This document shows positions 1-7,736 of a stretch of DNA of 64,000 nucleotides, one piece after another. Within the stretch, counting starts at the first letter, position 1, and every line of letters begins with the position of its first letter. The DNA lies in NCBI RefSeq assembly GCF_000814825.1, contig NZ_CP009302.1:1550001-1614000 (forward strand), given 5' to 3'. The stretch comes from Berryella intestinalis (GTDB taxonomy: Bacteria > Actinomycetota > Coriobacteriia > Coriobacteriales > Eggerthellaceae). The notes below the pieces were generated by a model that saw only the letters and a program-made list of their open reading frames with translations, made no database searches and had not been told where the DNA came from. Position numbers and translations under genes: made by a program.

Positions 1-855
1 AAGGGCATGCGCATCTCCGAGAGTTCCGAGGACTTCATCGAGCAGTTCAACATCGCGCAGCGCGAGAGCATCAACGCGTTCGGCGACAACACCATGTACC
101 TCGAGCGGGCCGTTATCGATCCGCGCCACGTGGAGGTCCAGGTGATCGCCGACAACCACGGCCATATCGTCGCTATGGGAGAGCGCGACTGCTCGGTGCA
201 GCGCAACCATCAGAAGATGATCGAGGAGTCGCCCTCCCCCTTCCTCGACGGGGAAACCCGGCAACGCATGATGGAAGACGCCGTGAAGGCCGCGCGGGCC
301 GTCGGCTACACGTCTGCGGGCACCATCGAGTTCCTCATGGACAAGGACCGCAACTACTACTTCATGGAGATGAACACGCGCGTCCAGGTGGAGCACTCGG
401 TCACCGAGTTCGTCACCCACCGCGACATCGTGCGCGAGATGCTGTGCATCGCGGCCGGCGAAGAGCTTTCGTTCACGCAGGACGACATCCGACTGGACGG
501 GCACGGCATCGAATGCCGCATCAACGCCGAGATCCCCGAAAAGGGGTTCCTCCCCAGCCCGGGCGTGATCTCGCAGATGCACCTTCCCGGGGGCAACGGC
601 GTGCGCGTCGACACCGCCGCCTACGACGGGTTCGAGATCTCGCCCTACTACGATTCCATGATCGCTAAGATCATCGTCCGAGGGCGCACCCGCACCGAGG
701 CTATCGCCAAGATGCGCACGGCGCTTGAGGAGATGGTGGTAGTGGGCGTTTCCACCAACCTCGACTTCCAGTACTCCATCATGGAGAACGAGACGTTCAA
801 GGCCGGGCTCGCCGACACCAGCTTCATCGAGAAGTTCCTGCGCGGCGAGGTGTAG
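1..855 (+). CDS. accC: Biotin carboxylase subunit (AccC-type), 3' part only
   Basis: ATP-dependent carboxylation of the biotin carrier protein. The reading frame is already open at base 1, entering within the glycine-rich ATP-grasp segment (KGMRIS), so about the N-terminal third lies outside the window; 284 codons and a TAG stop are visible. Biotin carboxylase signatures are clear: HVEVQVI, GERDCSVQRNHQK, EFLMD, FMEMNTRVQVEHSVTE (catalytic/ATP-binding region), ECRINAE and the C-terminal domain with YYDSMIAK. The next two genes belong to 5-oxoproline metabolism, and in many bacteria accB/accC paralogues sit inside pxp clusters, so this copy may serve that cluster rather than general fatty-acid synthesis (inference). 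A general acetyl-CoA carboxylase role cannot be excluded. Confidence 0.93.
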   Translation, partial: KGMRISESSEDFIEQFNIAQRESINAFGDNTMYLERAVIDPRHVEVQVIADNHGHIVAMGERDCSVQRNHQKMIEESPSPFLDGETRQRMMEDAVKAARAVGYTSAGTIEFLMDKDRNYYFMEMNTRVQVEHSVTEFVTHRDIVREMLCIAAGEELSFTQDDIRLDGHGIECRINAEIPEKGFLPSPGVISQMHLPGGNGVRVDTAAYDGFEISPYYDSMIAKIIVRGRTRTEAIAKMRTALEEMVVVGVSTNLDFQYSIMENETFKAGLADTSFIEKFLRGEV

Positions 856-930
856 CGGGCTGTCGCGTTCGATCGGGAACCGCTCCGCACGGGCTAAACC
901 GCGCCCGATAGAGACGAAAGGAAGGCTGCG

Positions 931-1755
931 ATGCTCGCTCGTCCCGAAAACGTTTCCCCCGAAACCTGGGAGAAGGCCCTGGGCGCTTCCCCCGTCGAAC
1001 TGCGCCGCTTGATCCGCACCGGGGCGTACACGGCTCCCACCAGCGGGCTGTGCCCCGGATACGCCCAGGCGAACCTGATCGTCCTACCGAAAGAGCAGGC
1101 ATACGACTTCCTGCTGTTCGCCCAGAGAAACCCCAAGCCCTGCCCGCTTCTGGAGGTGACCGAGACGGGCGCGCGCCAGACCTCCATCTGCGCGACCGAC
1201 TGCGACATCGCCACCGACTTCCCCCGCTACCGCATCTACCGCTACGGGGAGCTGGTCGACGAGACGACGGATGTTTCCGAGCTGTGGAGGGACGACTTCG
1301 TCTCCTTCGTCATCGGATGCTCGTTCTCGTTCGAGTCCGAGCTGGTCGAAGCCGGTATCGAGATGAGGCACAACACCATGGGCAGAAACGTCTCGATGTA
1401 CCTCACCAACGTCGCCTGCCGGCCCGCTGGATCGATGTCGGGAAACATGGTGATGTCCATGCGCCCCATCCCCTACGACCAGGTTGTTCGGGCGACGCAG
1501 ATATCGGGGGCCATACCGCAGGTGCACGGGGCGCCCCTGCATATCGGCGACCCCTCGGCCATCGGGATCGACGACGTGTCCAAGCCCGACTTCGGCGATC
1601 CGGTCGATATCCGCGAAGGAGAGGTTCCCGTGTTCTGGGCCTGCGGCGTCACCCCGCAATCGGTTGTGATGAACTCCAAGCCGCCGCTCGCCATCACGCA
1701 CGCCCCCGGCTGCATGCTGGTCACCGACACCAAAAACATCGACCTGAAGGGATAG
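931..1755 (+). CDS. DUF1445 putative hydro-lyase (YcsI / D-glutamate cyclase-like)
   Basis: 274 aa, about the family's normal length. Recognisable DUF1445 features include a SGLCPGYAQANL segment near residue 37, the NMVMSMRP motif around residue 175, GAPLHIGDP and a C-terminal FWACGVTPQ followed by APGCMLVTD. The start ATG is preceded by GAAAGGAAGG at good spacing. The family has been proposed to act as a hydro-lyase or glutamate cyclase interconverting glutamate and 5-oxoproline, and it is commonly encoded next to pxpA, pxpB and pxpC. Here it lies between a biotin carboxylase gene and pxpA with a gap of about 50 bases, so the three are probably one transcript. The exact reaction is not shown by sequence alone. 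Confidence 0.85.
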   Translation: MLARPENVSPETWEKALGASPVELRRLIRTGAYTAPTSGLCPGYAQANLIVLPKEQAYDFLLFAQRNPKPCPLLEVTETGARQTSICATDCDIATDFPRYRIYRYGELVDETTDVSELWRDDFVSFVIGCSFSFESELVEAGIEMRHNTMGRNVSMYLTNVACRPAGSMSGNMVMSMRPIPYDQVVRATQISGAIPQVHGAPLHIGDPSAIGIDDVSKPDFGDPVDIREGEVPVFWACGVTPQSVVMNSKPPLAITHAPGCMLVTDTKNIDLKG

Positions 1756-1808
1756 TCGGCTTGCGGCAAGATCCGTCCGCCGTCCGACCTGGAAAGATAG
1801 GAAACGAT

Positions 1809-2564
1809 ATGCGCGCCATCGACCTCAACTGCGATTTGGGAGAAAGCTTCGGCCGATACACCATGGGGCTCGATGACCAGGTGATCCCCCTGGTCTCAAG
1901 CGTGAACGTCGCGTGCGGGATGCATGCGGGCGACCCGATGGTCATGCGCAGGACCGTGCGCATGGCAACGCAGGCGGGCGTGGCGATCGGGGCGCATCCG
2001 GGCTATCCCGACCTGCAGGGATTCGGTCGACGCGATATGAACCTCTCGCCCGACGAGGCCTACTCGTTCGTCCTGTATCAGATCGGGGCGCTTGCAGGGT
2101 TCTGCGCGGCCGAAGGGGCGCGGCTCCATCACGTGAAGCCCCATGGGCAGCTGTACAACCGAGCCGCGGCCGATCGGGCGCTGGCCGACGCGATCGCCGC
2201 AGCCGTGCGCGACTTCGACCCGCAGCTCGTGCTGGTGGGGCTTGCGGGCGGACAGCTCGTCGAAGCCGGGGAATCGCTTGGGCTGAGATGCGCAAGCGAG
2301 TTCTTCGCCGACCGCAACTACACCGACGAGGGCGTGCTCGCACCGCGCTCGATGCCCAACGCCACGCTCACCGACGAAGCATTCGCGGTGAAACGCGCCG
2401 TGCGCGCCGTGCGCGAGGGCACCATCGAGAGCATCACCGGGAAGACCATTCGGGTTTCGGCCGACACCATCTGCACGCACGGCGACAACGTCCGCGCCCT
2501 CGAATTCGTACGCGAGCTGCGCTGTGCGCTTGAAGAGGCGAACGTGGAGATCAAACCGGTCTAG
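1809..2564 (+). CDS. pxpA: 5-oxoprolinase (ATP-hydrolysing) subunit A, LamB/YcsF family
   Basis: 251 aa. PxpA works with PxpB and PxpC to open 5-oxoproline to glutamate with ATP hydrolysis in the cytoplasm. The LamB/YcsF signature is strong: DLNCDLGESFG at the N-terminus, SVNVACGMHAGDP near residue 38, GAHPGYPDLQGFGRR near residue 61, HHVKPHGQLYN near residue 105, SEFFADRNYTDEG and the terminal ICTHGD. The ATG at 1809 follows a GAAAGATAGGAAACGAT leader and gives the canonical N-terminus; a longer upstream ORF in this frame is out of family. It is the last gene of the plus-strand cluster. PxpB and PxpC are presumably upstream of the window. Confidence 0.95.
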   Translation: MRAIDLNCDLGESFGRYTMGLDDQVIPLVSSVNVACGMHAGDPMVMRRTVRMATQAGVAIGAHPGYPDLQGFGRRDMNLSPDEAYSFVLYQIGALAGFCAAEGARLHHVKPHGQLYNRAAADRALADAIAAAVRDFDPQLVLVGLAGGQLVEAGESLGLRCASEFFADRNYTDEGVLAPRSMPNATLTDEAFAVKRAVRAVREGTIESITGKTIRVSADTICTHGDNVRALEFVRELRCALEEANVEIKPV

Positions 2565-2579
2565 GGCGCGCCCGACGGC

Positions 2580-2829
2580 GCCAAAAAACGAGAGGTTTGC
2601 ATCGGCGTGCATGGAAAACGCCCCTTTTGCCAAGAATCGGCATGTTTGCATTGGAATGCGCGACTCCTTGGAGTAGCGAGACCTTCTTTTGCTGGGGTTT
2701 TACGGCGGCTTTGACCAAAAATCAACGCCTTTGGCCCTCGAAAAGCCCTATAGCGAATACAAACCTGCTGTTTTTTGGCAAAAGACGCTCCGTTCGGCAC
2801 ACGCCGATGCAAACCTCCCGTTTTTTGGC
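2580..2829. repeat. Imperfect inverted duplication of a two-unit block (about 76 bp arms)
   Basis: The 30-mer at 2580-2609 is the reverse complement of 2800-2829 with one mismatch. A second diverged unit of the same kind (GCCAA..GTTTGCAT core) lies at 2629-2654 and is mirrored at 2753-2779. The spacers between units (19 and 20 bases) also end alike, so 2580-2654 and 2753-2829 look like one duplicated block in opposite orientation around a loop of about 98 bases. It sits between convergent genes. No transposase is present. It resembles a REP/BIME-like or MITE-like dispersed element, but other copies were not looked for outside the window. Confidence 0.75.
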
Positions 2830-2854
2830 AGGACACCCCCGAAAGAAAGAAACG

Positions 2855-2957
2855 CCGCTGAAAGACACCTCTGAGCCGCCGAAAAGAGGGAAACACCGCC
2901 GAAAGACACCTCCGAGCCGCCGAAAAGAGGGAAACACCGCCGAAAGAAACCTCCATA
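2855..2957. repeat. 41-bp tandem repeat, about 2.5 copies
   Basis: Copy 1 is 2855-2895, copy 2 is 2896-2936 and a degenerate third copy runs to about 2957. The first two copies differ at only two positions. Each unit contains CCGCCGAAA twice in slightly different context and is purine-rich on the plus strand. It lies between the inverted duplication and the terminator of the NRAMP-like gene. The long open frames across it are compositional artefacts, so no protein is called. Confidence 0.8.
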
Positions 2958-2992
2958 AGAGATGCCTCCACAGCGGCTTGCCGCACCTCGAA

Positions 2993-3025
2993 ACGAAAAA
3001 GCGCCCCTGCCGGCAGGGGCGCTTT
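2993..3025 (-). terminator. Intrinsic terminator of the NRAMP-like gene
   Basis: A perfect 28-base palindrome at 2998-3025 (AAAGCGCCCCTGCC and its complement) is followed on the minus strand by a run of five T. It lies 20 bases past the stop of the gene ending at 3046, as expected of a Rho-independent terminator. Confidence 0.88.
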
Positions 3026-3045
3026 CAGCCATCGCTCGGGGCGCT

Positions 3046-4311
3046 TTACGCACCCAGGAGCTTCTGGACAGAGGTGATGAACGAGGACATGTTGCGGTAC
3101 GCGATGAAGATGGTGACCAGGATGATCACCACGCCCGCGATGTTGGCGAACAGGTGGTTCTTGAACTTCTCGAGATCGGCGCCGTTCGCGCAGAACATCA
3201 CGAAGAAAGCCATGATGGGAAGCAGGATGGCGTTCGCCGCCTGGGCGGTGAGGATGAGCTGCGTGGGGCTCTTCCCGAACGCGACGGCCATGAAGCAGCC
3301 GGCCAGCAAAACGATCAGCCAGATCGCCTTGAACCGGATGTCCTTGAGGCCCTTGCCCCAACCCAAAACGCCGTTCACCGCATACGCCGCCGACAGAGAT
3401 GCCGTGATCACGCTGGAGAAACCGGCAGCCAGCAGGCCGAGCCCGATCATGTAAGTGGCCCAGCTGCCCAGCAGCGGCTGGAGCGCGATGGCCATGTCCT
3501 TGCCGTTGGCAACCGTAACGCCCGTGCCGTGGATGTTCGCGGCGGCGCAGATGAGGATGGCCATCGAGATGACGCCGCCGAGGCCGATGGAAAGCGCCGC
3601 ATCGAAGCGGGCATCGGCGACCTGGTCGGGATCCTTGAAGCGCTCTGCCGCACCGGAAGCGTGCAGGAACAGGTTGTACGGAACCACCGTCGTGCCGATC
3701 AGGCCGGCTGCAACCAGGATCGGGGACACCCCGCCGGTCTGCTCGGCGCTGGGCAGCGTCGGGACGAACAGGCCCGAGACGACCGCTCCCCAATCAACCG
3801 GAGAGGCGAACGCCGTGACGAGGAACACCACGCCCATGAACACCACGATAGCCGTGAGGATCTTCTCGACCAGCTTGTACGAACCGATCCACAGGCAGGC
3901 GAAACCCGCGATTCCGATGACCACGACGATGGGCAGCATCTGGATTCCGGGAGCGAACGCCTGGATGCCCAGGATACCGCCGGTGACGTTGCCCGTTTCG
4001 TAGGCGATGTTGCCCACGAAGATCGCAACGATGACGATGGCGATGGCCGCCCATTTCAGCGCGGGGTTGCCGATGCGGTCGCGGATGTTTTCACCCAGAC
4101 CCTTCCCCGTGATGATACCGATACGAGCCGCCATCTCCTGAAACAGGATGGTGGCCACGGTTGCGAACAGAAGCGCCCACAGCATGGTGTAACCGTAGCT
4201 CGCACCCGACACGGTGCACGTGGTGACCGTGCCCGGCCCGATGAAGCCTGCTGCGACCAGCGCGCCCGGGCCGATGTTTTTGAACTTCTCGGCGAGAGTG
4301 CTCTTAGCCAT
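3046..4311 (-). CDS. NRAMP/SLC11-fold transporter with altered metal-binding motifs (YcsG-like)
   Basis: 421 aa integral membrane protein of the NRAMP (SLC11) fold with about 11 hydrophobic segments. The family's TM1 motif DPGN is replaced by GPGT (residues 25-28) and the TM6 motif MPH by VPY (residues 210-212), so both canonical metal-ligand sets are absent. The ATG at 4311 is preferred because AAAGGA stands 7 bases upstream and the N-terminus MAKSTLAEKF leads directly into TM1; a longer start adds 26 atypical residues. It is convergent with pxpA. In Bacillus the NRAMP-like ycsG gene sits inside the ycsF(pxpA)-ycsI-kip operon, so a role with 5-oxoproline genes is plausible (inference). Other SLC11 branches transport Mg2+ or Mn2+, so ion transport is still possible. 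Confidence 0.85.
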   Translation of the reverse strand: MAKSTLAEKFKNIGPGALVAAGFIGPGTVTTCTVSGASYGYTMLWALLFATVATILFQEMAARIGIITGKGLGENIRDRIGNPALKWAAIAIVIVAIFVGNIAYETGNVTGGILGIQAFAPGIQMLPIVVVIGIAGFACLWIGSYKLVEKILTAIVVFMGVVFLVTAFASPVDWGAVVSGLFVPTLPSAEQTGGVSPILVAAGLIGTTVVPYNLFLHASGAAERFKDPDQVADARFDAALSIGLGGVISMAILICAAANIHGTGVTVANGKDMAIALQPLLGSWATYMIGLGLLAAGFSSVITASLSAAYAVNGVLGWGKGLKDIRFKAIWLIVLLAGCFMAVAFGKSPTQLILTAQAANAILLPIMAFFVMFCANGADLEKFKNHLFANIAGVVIILVTIFIAYRNMSSFITSVQKLLGA

Positions 4312-4601
4312 TCGCGATCCTTTCTCGATCATAAGGAGGGATGCCCCGCCCCTTTCCGGCGCCCTTGGGGTGATACAAGGGCCTATCACGTAACATTTCC
4401 CACTTTACCAGGGAAGTTAACCAATAAATGCGCCGAGGGCACATTTAACCCCGACGAAACCGCAAGCGGCTCGGCCGATACGGGGCCCTCGAAGCGAGGC
4501 GAAGCGGGCGGCGAGGAGCGTCGGAACAGCGGCCCGGAAACCGGGGCTCGACGCGACCCTCGGGCCGGGCTTTCCGCCCGATCCCGCCTTTTTTTCTTCG
4601 C

Positions 4602-5927
4602 CTATCGCTGTTCTGCCTGCCGACGGACGGCCGACTTCAGCCTGCGCGGCCTCTTCTTCGCCGAACCCGCGTCGTTTCCGGCAAGGCGAGCCTCGAAGAT
4701 CCCCACCAGCTTGGCAAGCGGCAGCGTGAACACCAGGTAGAAGCATGCGGCAACGATGTAGGGCGTGATGGAGCCGGTGGAGGCGACGATGGTCTTGGCG
4801 TACATGACCACCTCCATGACCCCCACGGCCGCCAGCAGCGACGTGTCTTTGTAAAGCAGGATGAATTCGCTGGTCATCGTGGGAAGAACGCGCTGAACCG
4901 TCTGGGGGATGATGACGAACAGCATGGTCTGCGCACCGCTCATGCCCAGCGAGCGCGAGGCCTCGAACTGGCCTTTGTTGATGGACTGGATGCCGGCGCG
5001 GAAGATCTCGCACAGGTAGGCGCCCGAGTTCATGCCCAGCACCAACACTCCCAGCGGAAACGACGGGATCTCGACGCCGGCCAGAGGCAAACCGAAAAAC
5101 GCGATGTAGATCTGCAGGAACACGGGGGTGCCGCGCACCACGTTCACATACGTGGCCGCGATTGCGCGCAGGACCCGGAAGCGCGACATGCGCATGAAGG
5201 ACAGAGCCAGGCCGACGGGGATGGCCAAGGGGAAGGCGACGGCCACGATGCCCACCGCCAGGAAAAACCCGTTCATCACGACGGGGAAGCTGGTGACCAG
5301 CAAAGGCGGGTTGAAGAACAGCTTCAGGAACTTGTTGGAGTTCCAGGCCTTCACCCAATCCTGCCCTTCGAGATAGCGGGCGAACTGGTCGGCGGGAGAC
5401 ACCGAGGTCACCTTGATGGTGGGCAGATCGGCAAGCTCCTGCTTGGAGCCGTCCGCAAACGATGCGGCGCCTTTGATCGCCATATCGCCGCCCGAGGTGG
5501 GGAATTCCACACCGTAAAGCTCGACGCGGTAGTAGGCGCCCGCCTCGACCTGCCCATCGATGGCCACGGTGACGGTCTGGCCCTCGGACGAGAACCGGGC
5601 GTCGACCTTCGTGCGGGTCATGCGGTCCTCGCCTGTGAGCAGCGTGAGCTTGGCATTGTCCAGCGAGAAGCGGGTTCCCTCGGGCAGCGTGAACGACAGG
5701 CTGCTCACCGACTCGTCGGGCGCGGCCTGGCCTTCCCACGAGATGCGCGTCTCGGTGCCGCCCAGCACGTCCGATCCGCTGTTGCCGTTCGGGCGGGCGG
5801 TCATATCCGACGTCGTCAGAGCGTATGCCGCAACGGGAGACGAGAAAACCGCCAGAGCCAAAGACAGAGCGACGGCGCAGACGGCCAGCAGCCTTGCGCC
5901 GGTTTTAACTGATTGCGCATTGTTCAT
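4602..5927 (-). CDS. Amino-acid ABC transporter permease with N-terminal secreted ectodomain
   Basis: 441 aa. Residues 1-35 look like a signal peptide (hydrophobic core ending SSPVAAYA). Residues about 36-195 are a hydrophilic, probably beta-rich region without a family I can name. From about 200 on the protein is a HisM/GlnP-type permease with the TYVNVVRGTPVFLQIYIAFFG segment split across residues 275-297 and the ABC-interaction loop EASRSLGMSGAQTM. The C-terminus is strongly basic. It follows the binding-protein gene on the same strand, separated by a hairpin. Normal permeases of this class are about 220-280 aa, so the ectodomain is an addition. No cognate ATPase gene is adjacent; it must be encoded elsewhere. 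Confidence 0.88.
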   Translation of the reverse strand: MNNAQSVKTGARLLAVCAVALSLALAVFSSPVAAYALTTSDMTARPNGNSGSDVLGGTETRISWEGQAAPDESVSSLSFTLPEGTRFSLDNAKLTLLTGEDRMTRTKVDARFSSEGQTVTVAIDGQVEAGAYYRVELYGVEFPTSGGDMAIKGAASFADGSKQELADLPTIKVTSVSPADQFARYLEGQDWVKAWNSNKFLKLFFNPPLLVTSFPVVMNGFFLAVGIVAVAFPLAIPVGLALSFMRMSRFRVLRAIAATYVNVVRGTPVFLQIYIAFFGLPLAGVEIPSFPLGVLVLGMNSGAYLCEIFRAGIQSINKGQFEASRSLGMSGAQTMLFVIIPQTVQRVLPTMTSEFILLYKDTSLLAAVGVMEVVMYAKTIVASTGSITPYIVAACFYLVFTLPLAKLVGIFEARLAGNDAGSAKKRPRRLKSAVRRQAEQR

Positions 5928-5983
5928 CGGTCGATCACTACCCCATTAATGCTAAGCGTTTCGCCCACGATGCGCGGCGAGTC

Positions 5984-6033
5984 TCAAACAACAAGAACCC
6001 CCCGTTCCCTTTCGAGAAACGAACGGGGGGTTC
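5984..6033 (-). terminator. Terminator/attenuator between binding protein and permease genes
   Basis: A 13-bp perfect stem (5995-6007 with 6021-6033, GAACCCCCCGTTC) is followed on the minus strand by a T-rich stretch (CTTGTTGTTTG). It sits between the binding-protein stop at 6064 and the permease start at 5927, a position where partial termination would give more binding protein than permease. Confidence 0.8.
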
Positions 6034-6063
6034 CATTATACCGACTTCTCGGTCGTTTCCCTG

Positions 6064-6888
6064 CTACATGTACTGCTTCAGCAGGTTGTCGATGGTGCCG
6101 TCTGCGGCAAGTTCCTTCAGGGCCTTGTTGATGTCTTCCGTAAGGGCCTTGTTGTCCTGGGAGACCGCGATGGCGTACTCTTCGCCGGTGGCGATGCTCT
6201 TCACCACCTTGGCGTCGGAATACGCGTCGGCGAGCATCTTGTTCACCACCGCGTAGTTGGTGCACACGGCGTTGACCTGGCCCGCCTGCATGGCGGCGAA
6301 GCAGTCGTTGGAATTGCCGTAAGCCACCACGCGCGCATCGGGATAGTGCTCCTGGACGTAGGTCTCGCCCGTAGTGCCGCTTTGGACCGCGATGCTCACA
6401 CCGGCGGAGTTGAGGTCGGCGTCGACCGTTTCCTTCGTCACCGCGCTGGAATTCATGACCGCGATGGACAGGTCGTCGGTGTAGTAGGAGTTCGTGAAGT
6501 CAACCTGCTTGGCGCGCTCGGGGTCGACCGTGAAGCCCGAAATGCCGATATCGGCCTGGGTGCCGCTCGAAATAGCGGGGAGGATGGCGTCGAACTGAAG
6601 GGAGACGAACTTGGGCTCGAGGCCGAGCTTCTTGGCAACCGCCTTGCCCACCTCGATATCGAGGCCCACGTACTCGCCGTTTTCCATGTTCTCGAACGGG
6701 GGGAAGTCGGGCGACGTGGCGATGGTGAGGGTACCCGCGCTCTGAAGCTTGTAGGCCGACCCGGAATCGGACTTCGAGTCGCTCGACCCCGACGAAGCGG
6801 AGCCCGACGAGCCCGAGCAGCCCGCAAGCGCGAGGGCGGCGGCAAGGCACCCGATCGCCAGCACCGCGCCGATCTTCTTCATTTTCAT
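6064..6888 (-). CDS. Amino-acid ABC transporter substrate-binding lipoprotein
   Basis: 274 aa. An N-terminal signal with lipobox LALAGC (Cys at residue 24) followed by a Ser/Gly/Asp-rich linker predicts a membrane-anchored lipoprotein outside the cell. The mature part is a periplasmic-binding-protein type II fold of the SBP_bac_3 family: LTIATSPDFPPFE, GLDIEVGKAVAKKLG, FDAILPAISSGTQADIGISG and the FTNSYYTDD hinge region. The family binds polar amino acids (glutamine, histidine, arginine); specificity cannot be read from sequence. It is the first gene of a two-gene unit with the ectodomain permease at 4602-5927. Confidence 0.93.
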   Translation of the reverse strand: MKMKKIGAVLAIGCLAAALALAGCSGSSGSASSGSSDSKSDSGSAYKLQSAGTLTIATSPDFPPFENMENGEYVGLDIEVGKAVAKKLGLEPKFVSLQFDAILPAISSGTQADIGISGFTVDPERAKQVDFTNSYYTDDLSIAVMNSSAVTKETVDADLNSAGVSIAVQSGTTGETYVQEHYPDARVVAYGNSNDCFAAMQAGQVNAVCTNYAVVNKMLADAYSDAKVVKSIATGEEYAIAVSQDNKALTEDINKALKELAADGTIDNLLKQYM

Positions 6889-7019
6889 GTGCTTCTCCCT
6901 TCATGCATACTTAAAACACGCGCCCGCACGGCGCGCCTCTTTGTCGAGTGCTCACCAACATACCCTATCGCACCATGATATTCAGGCGAGATATTGAAGA
7001 TTTAACACAGTCGGCTGTT

Positions 7020-7736
7020 TTATTCGGCATCGAGGGCCTGGGCGAGGATCCGCATTCGTGATTCAACATTCCGTATAATTCTGCTGCAATCACGTAATTC
7101 GTCGTATGAGTCGATGCCTGCGACCTCGCTTACCGCCTTGTATTTCAGCTCGTGCTCCAAACTGGCCCAGAAGTCCATCGCGATGGTCCGTATCTGAACC
7201 TCGACGGGAATCATGTCGGTTCTGTCAACAAAGTGAACAGGTATTTTGACGATCATATGCAAGCTGCGATACCCGTTGGGCTTGGGGTTCGCCACGTAGT
7301 CCTTGATGTTCACCACTTCGAGGTCGTCGTGGCGTTTCAGCATTTCGCATAATTCGTAGACATCATGAATGTACGAGCAGATCACCCGAACGCCGGCTAT
7401 ATCCATAACGTAGCGCTCGGCGTTGGCGACCGTCTGGGGCTTGCCGTAGCGGGCCAGCTTCTCGTAAACGCCCCGCGGGTCCTTGACGCGCGATTCGACG
7501 TGGTGGATGGGGTTGCGGTGCCGCCGGACGCTGAGGTCCCGATCGATGATCTCGAAGCGCACCTCCATCTCGCGCATGGCCGCATGGTAGCGGGCCAGCA
7601 TGGGAAGCACGTCGGCGAAGAACCGGCGGGCGTTCTCGGATGTTTCCACCATCAGGTCTTCCTCTCCCGGCTTCACCAGCGAGCGATGCGGGTCGATCCG
7701 CTCGATCCGTTCGGTCAGCGAGCTACTCTGATCCAT
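7020..7736 (-). CDS. Small alarmone synthetase / GTP pyrophosphokinase (RelQ-like)
   Basis: 238 aa. RelA/SpoT synthetase domain only: R(I/V)K-type segment ESRVKDPRGVYEKL, metal-binding IAGVRVICSYIHDVY, substrate segment DYVANPKPNGYRSLH and VEVQIRTIAMDFWASLEHELKYK. No HD hydrolase, TGS or ACT domains, so it should make (p)ppGpp without degrading it. The ATG at 7736 overlaps the end of mazG by 14 bases, which suggests translational coupling; the longer in-frame start would lie deeper inside mazG. Pairing an alarmone synthetase with the nucleotide-cleaning enzyme MazG fits a stress-response unit (inference). Confidence 0.92.
   Translation of the reverse strand: MDQSSSLTERIERIDPHRSLVKPGEEDLMVETSENARRFFADVLPMLARYHAAMREMEVRFEIIDRDLSVRRHRNPIHHVESRVKDPRGVYEKLARYGKPQTVANAERYVMDIAGVRVICSYIHDVYELCEMLKRHDDLEVVNIKDYVANPKPNGYRSLHMIVKIPVHFVDRTDMIPVEVQIRTIAMDFWASLEHELKYKAVSEVAGIDSYDELRDCSRIIRNVESRMRILAQALDAE

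Noticed and set aside
2597-3454. Possible proteins over the repeat block, and a CRISPR array
   Set aside because: Peptides such as MQTSRFL recur because of the inverted duplication. Repeats are of two kinds in both orientations without regular unique spacers, so not CRISPR.
4565-4597. Plus-strand terminator (CGGGC-TTTCC-GCCCG with a later T run)
   Set aside because: No plus-strand gene precedes it, and the T run is separated from the stem by ten bases.
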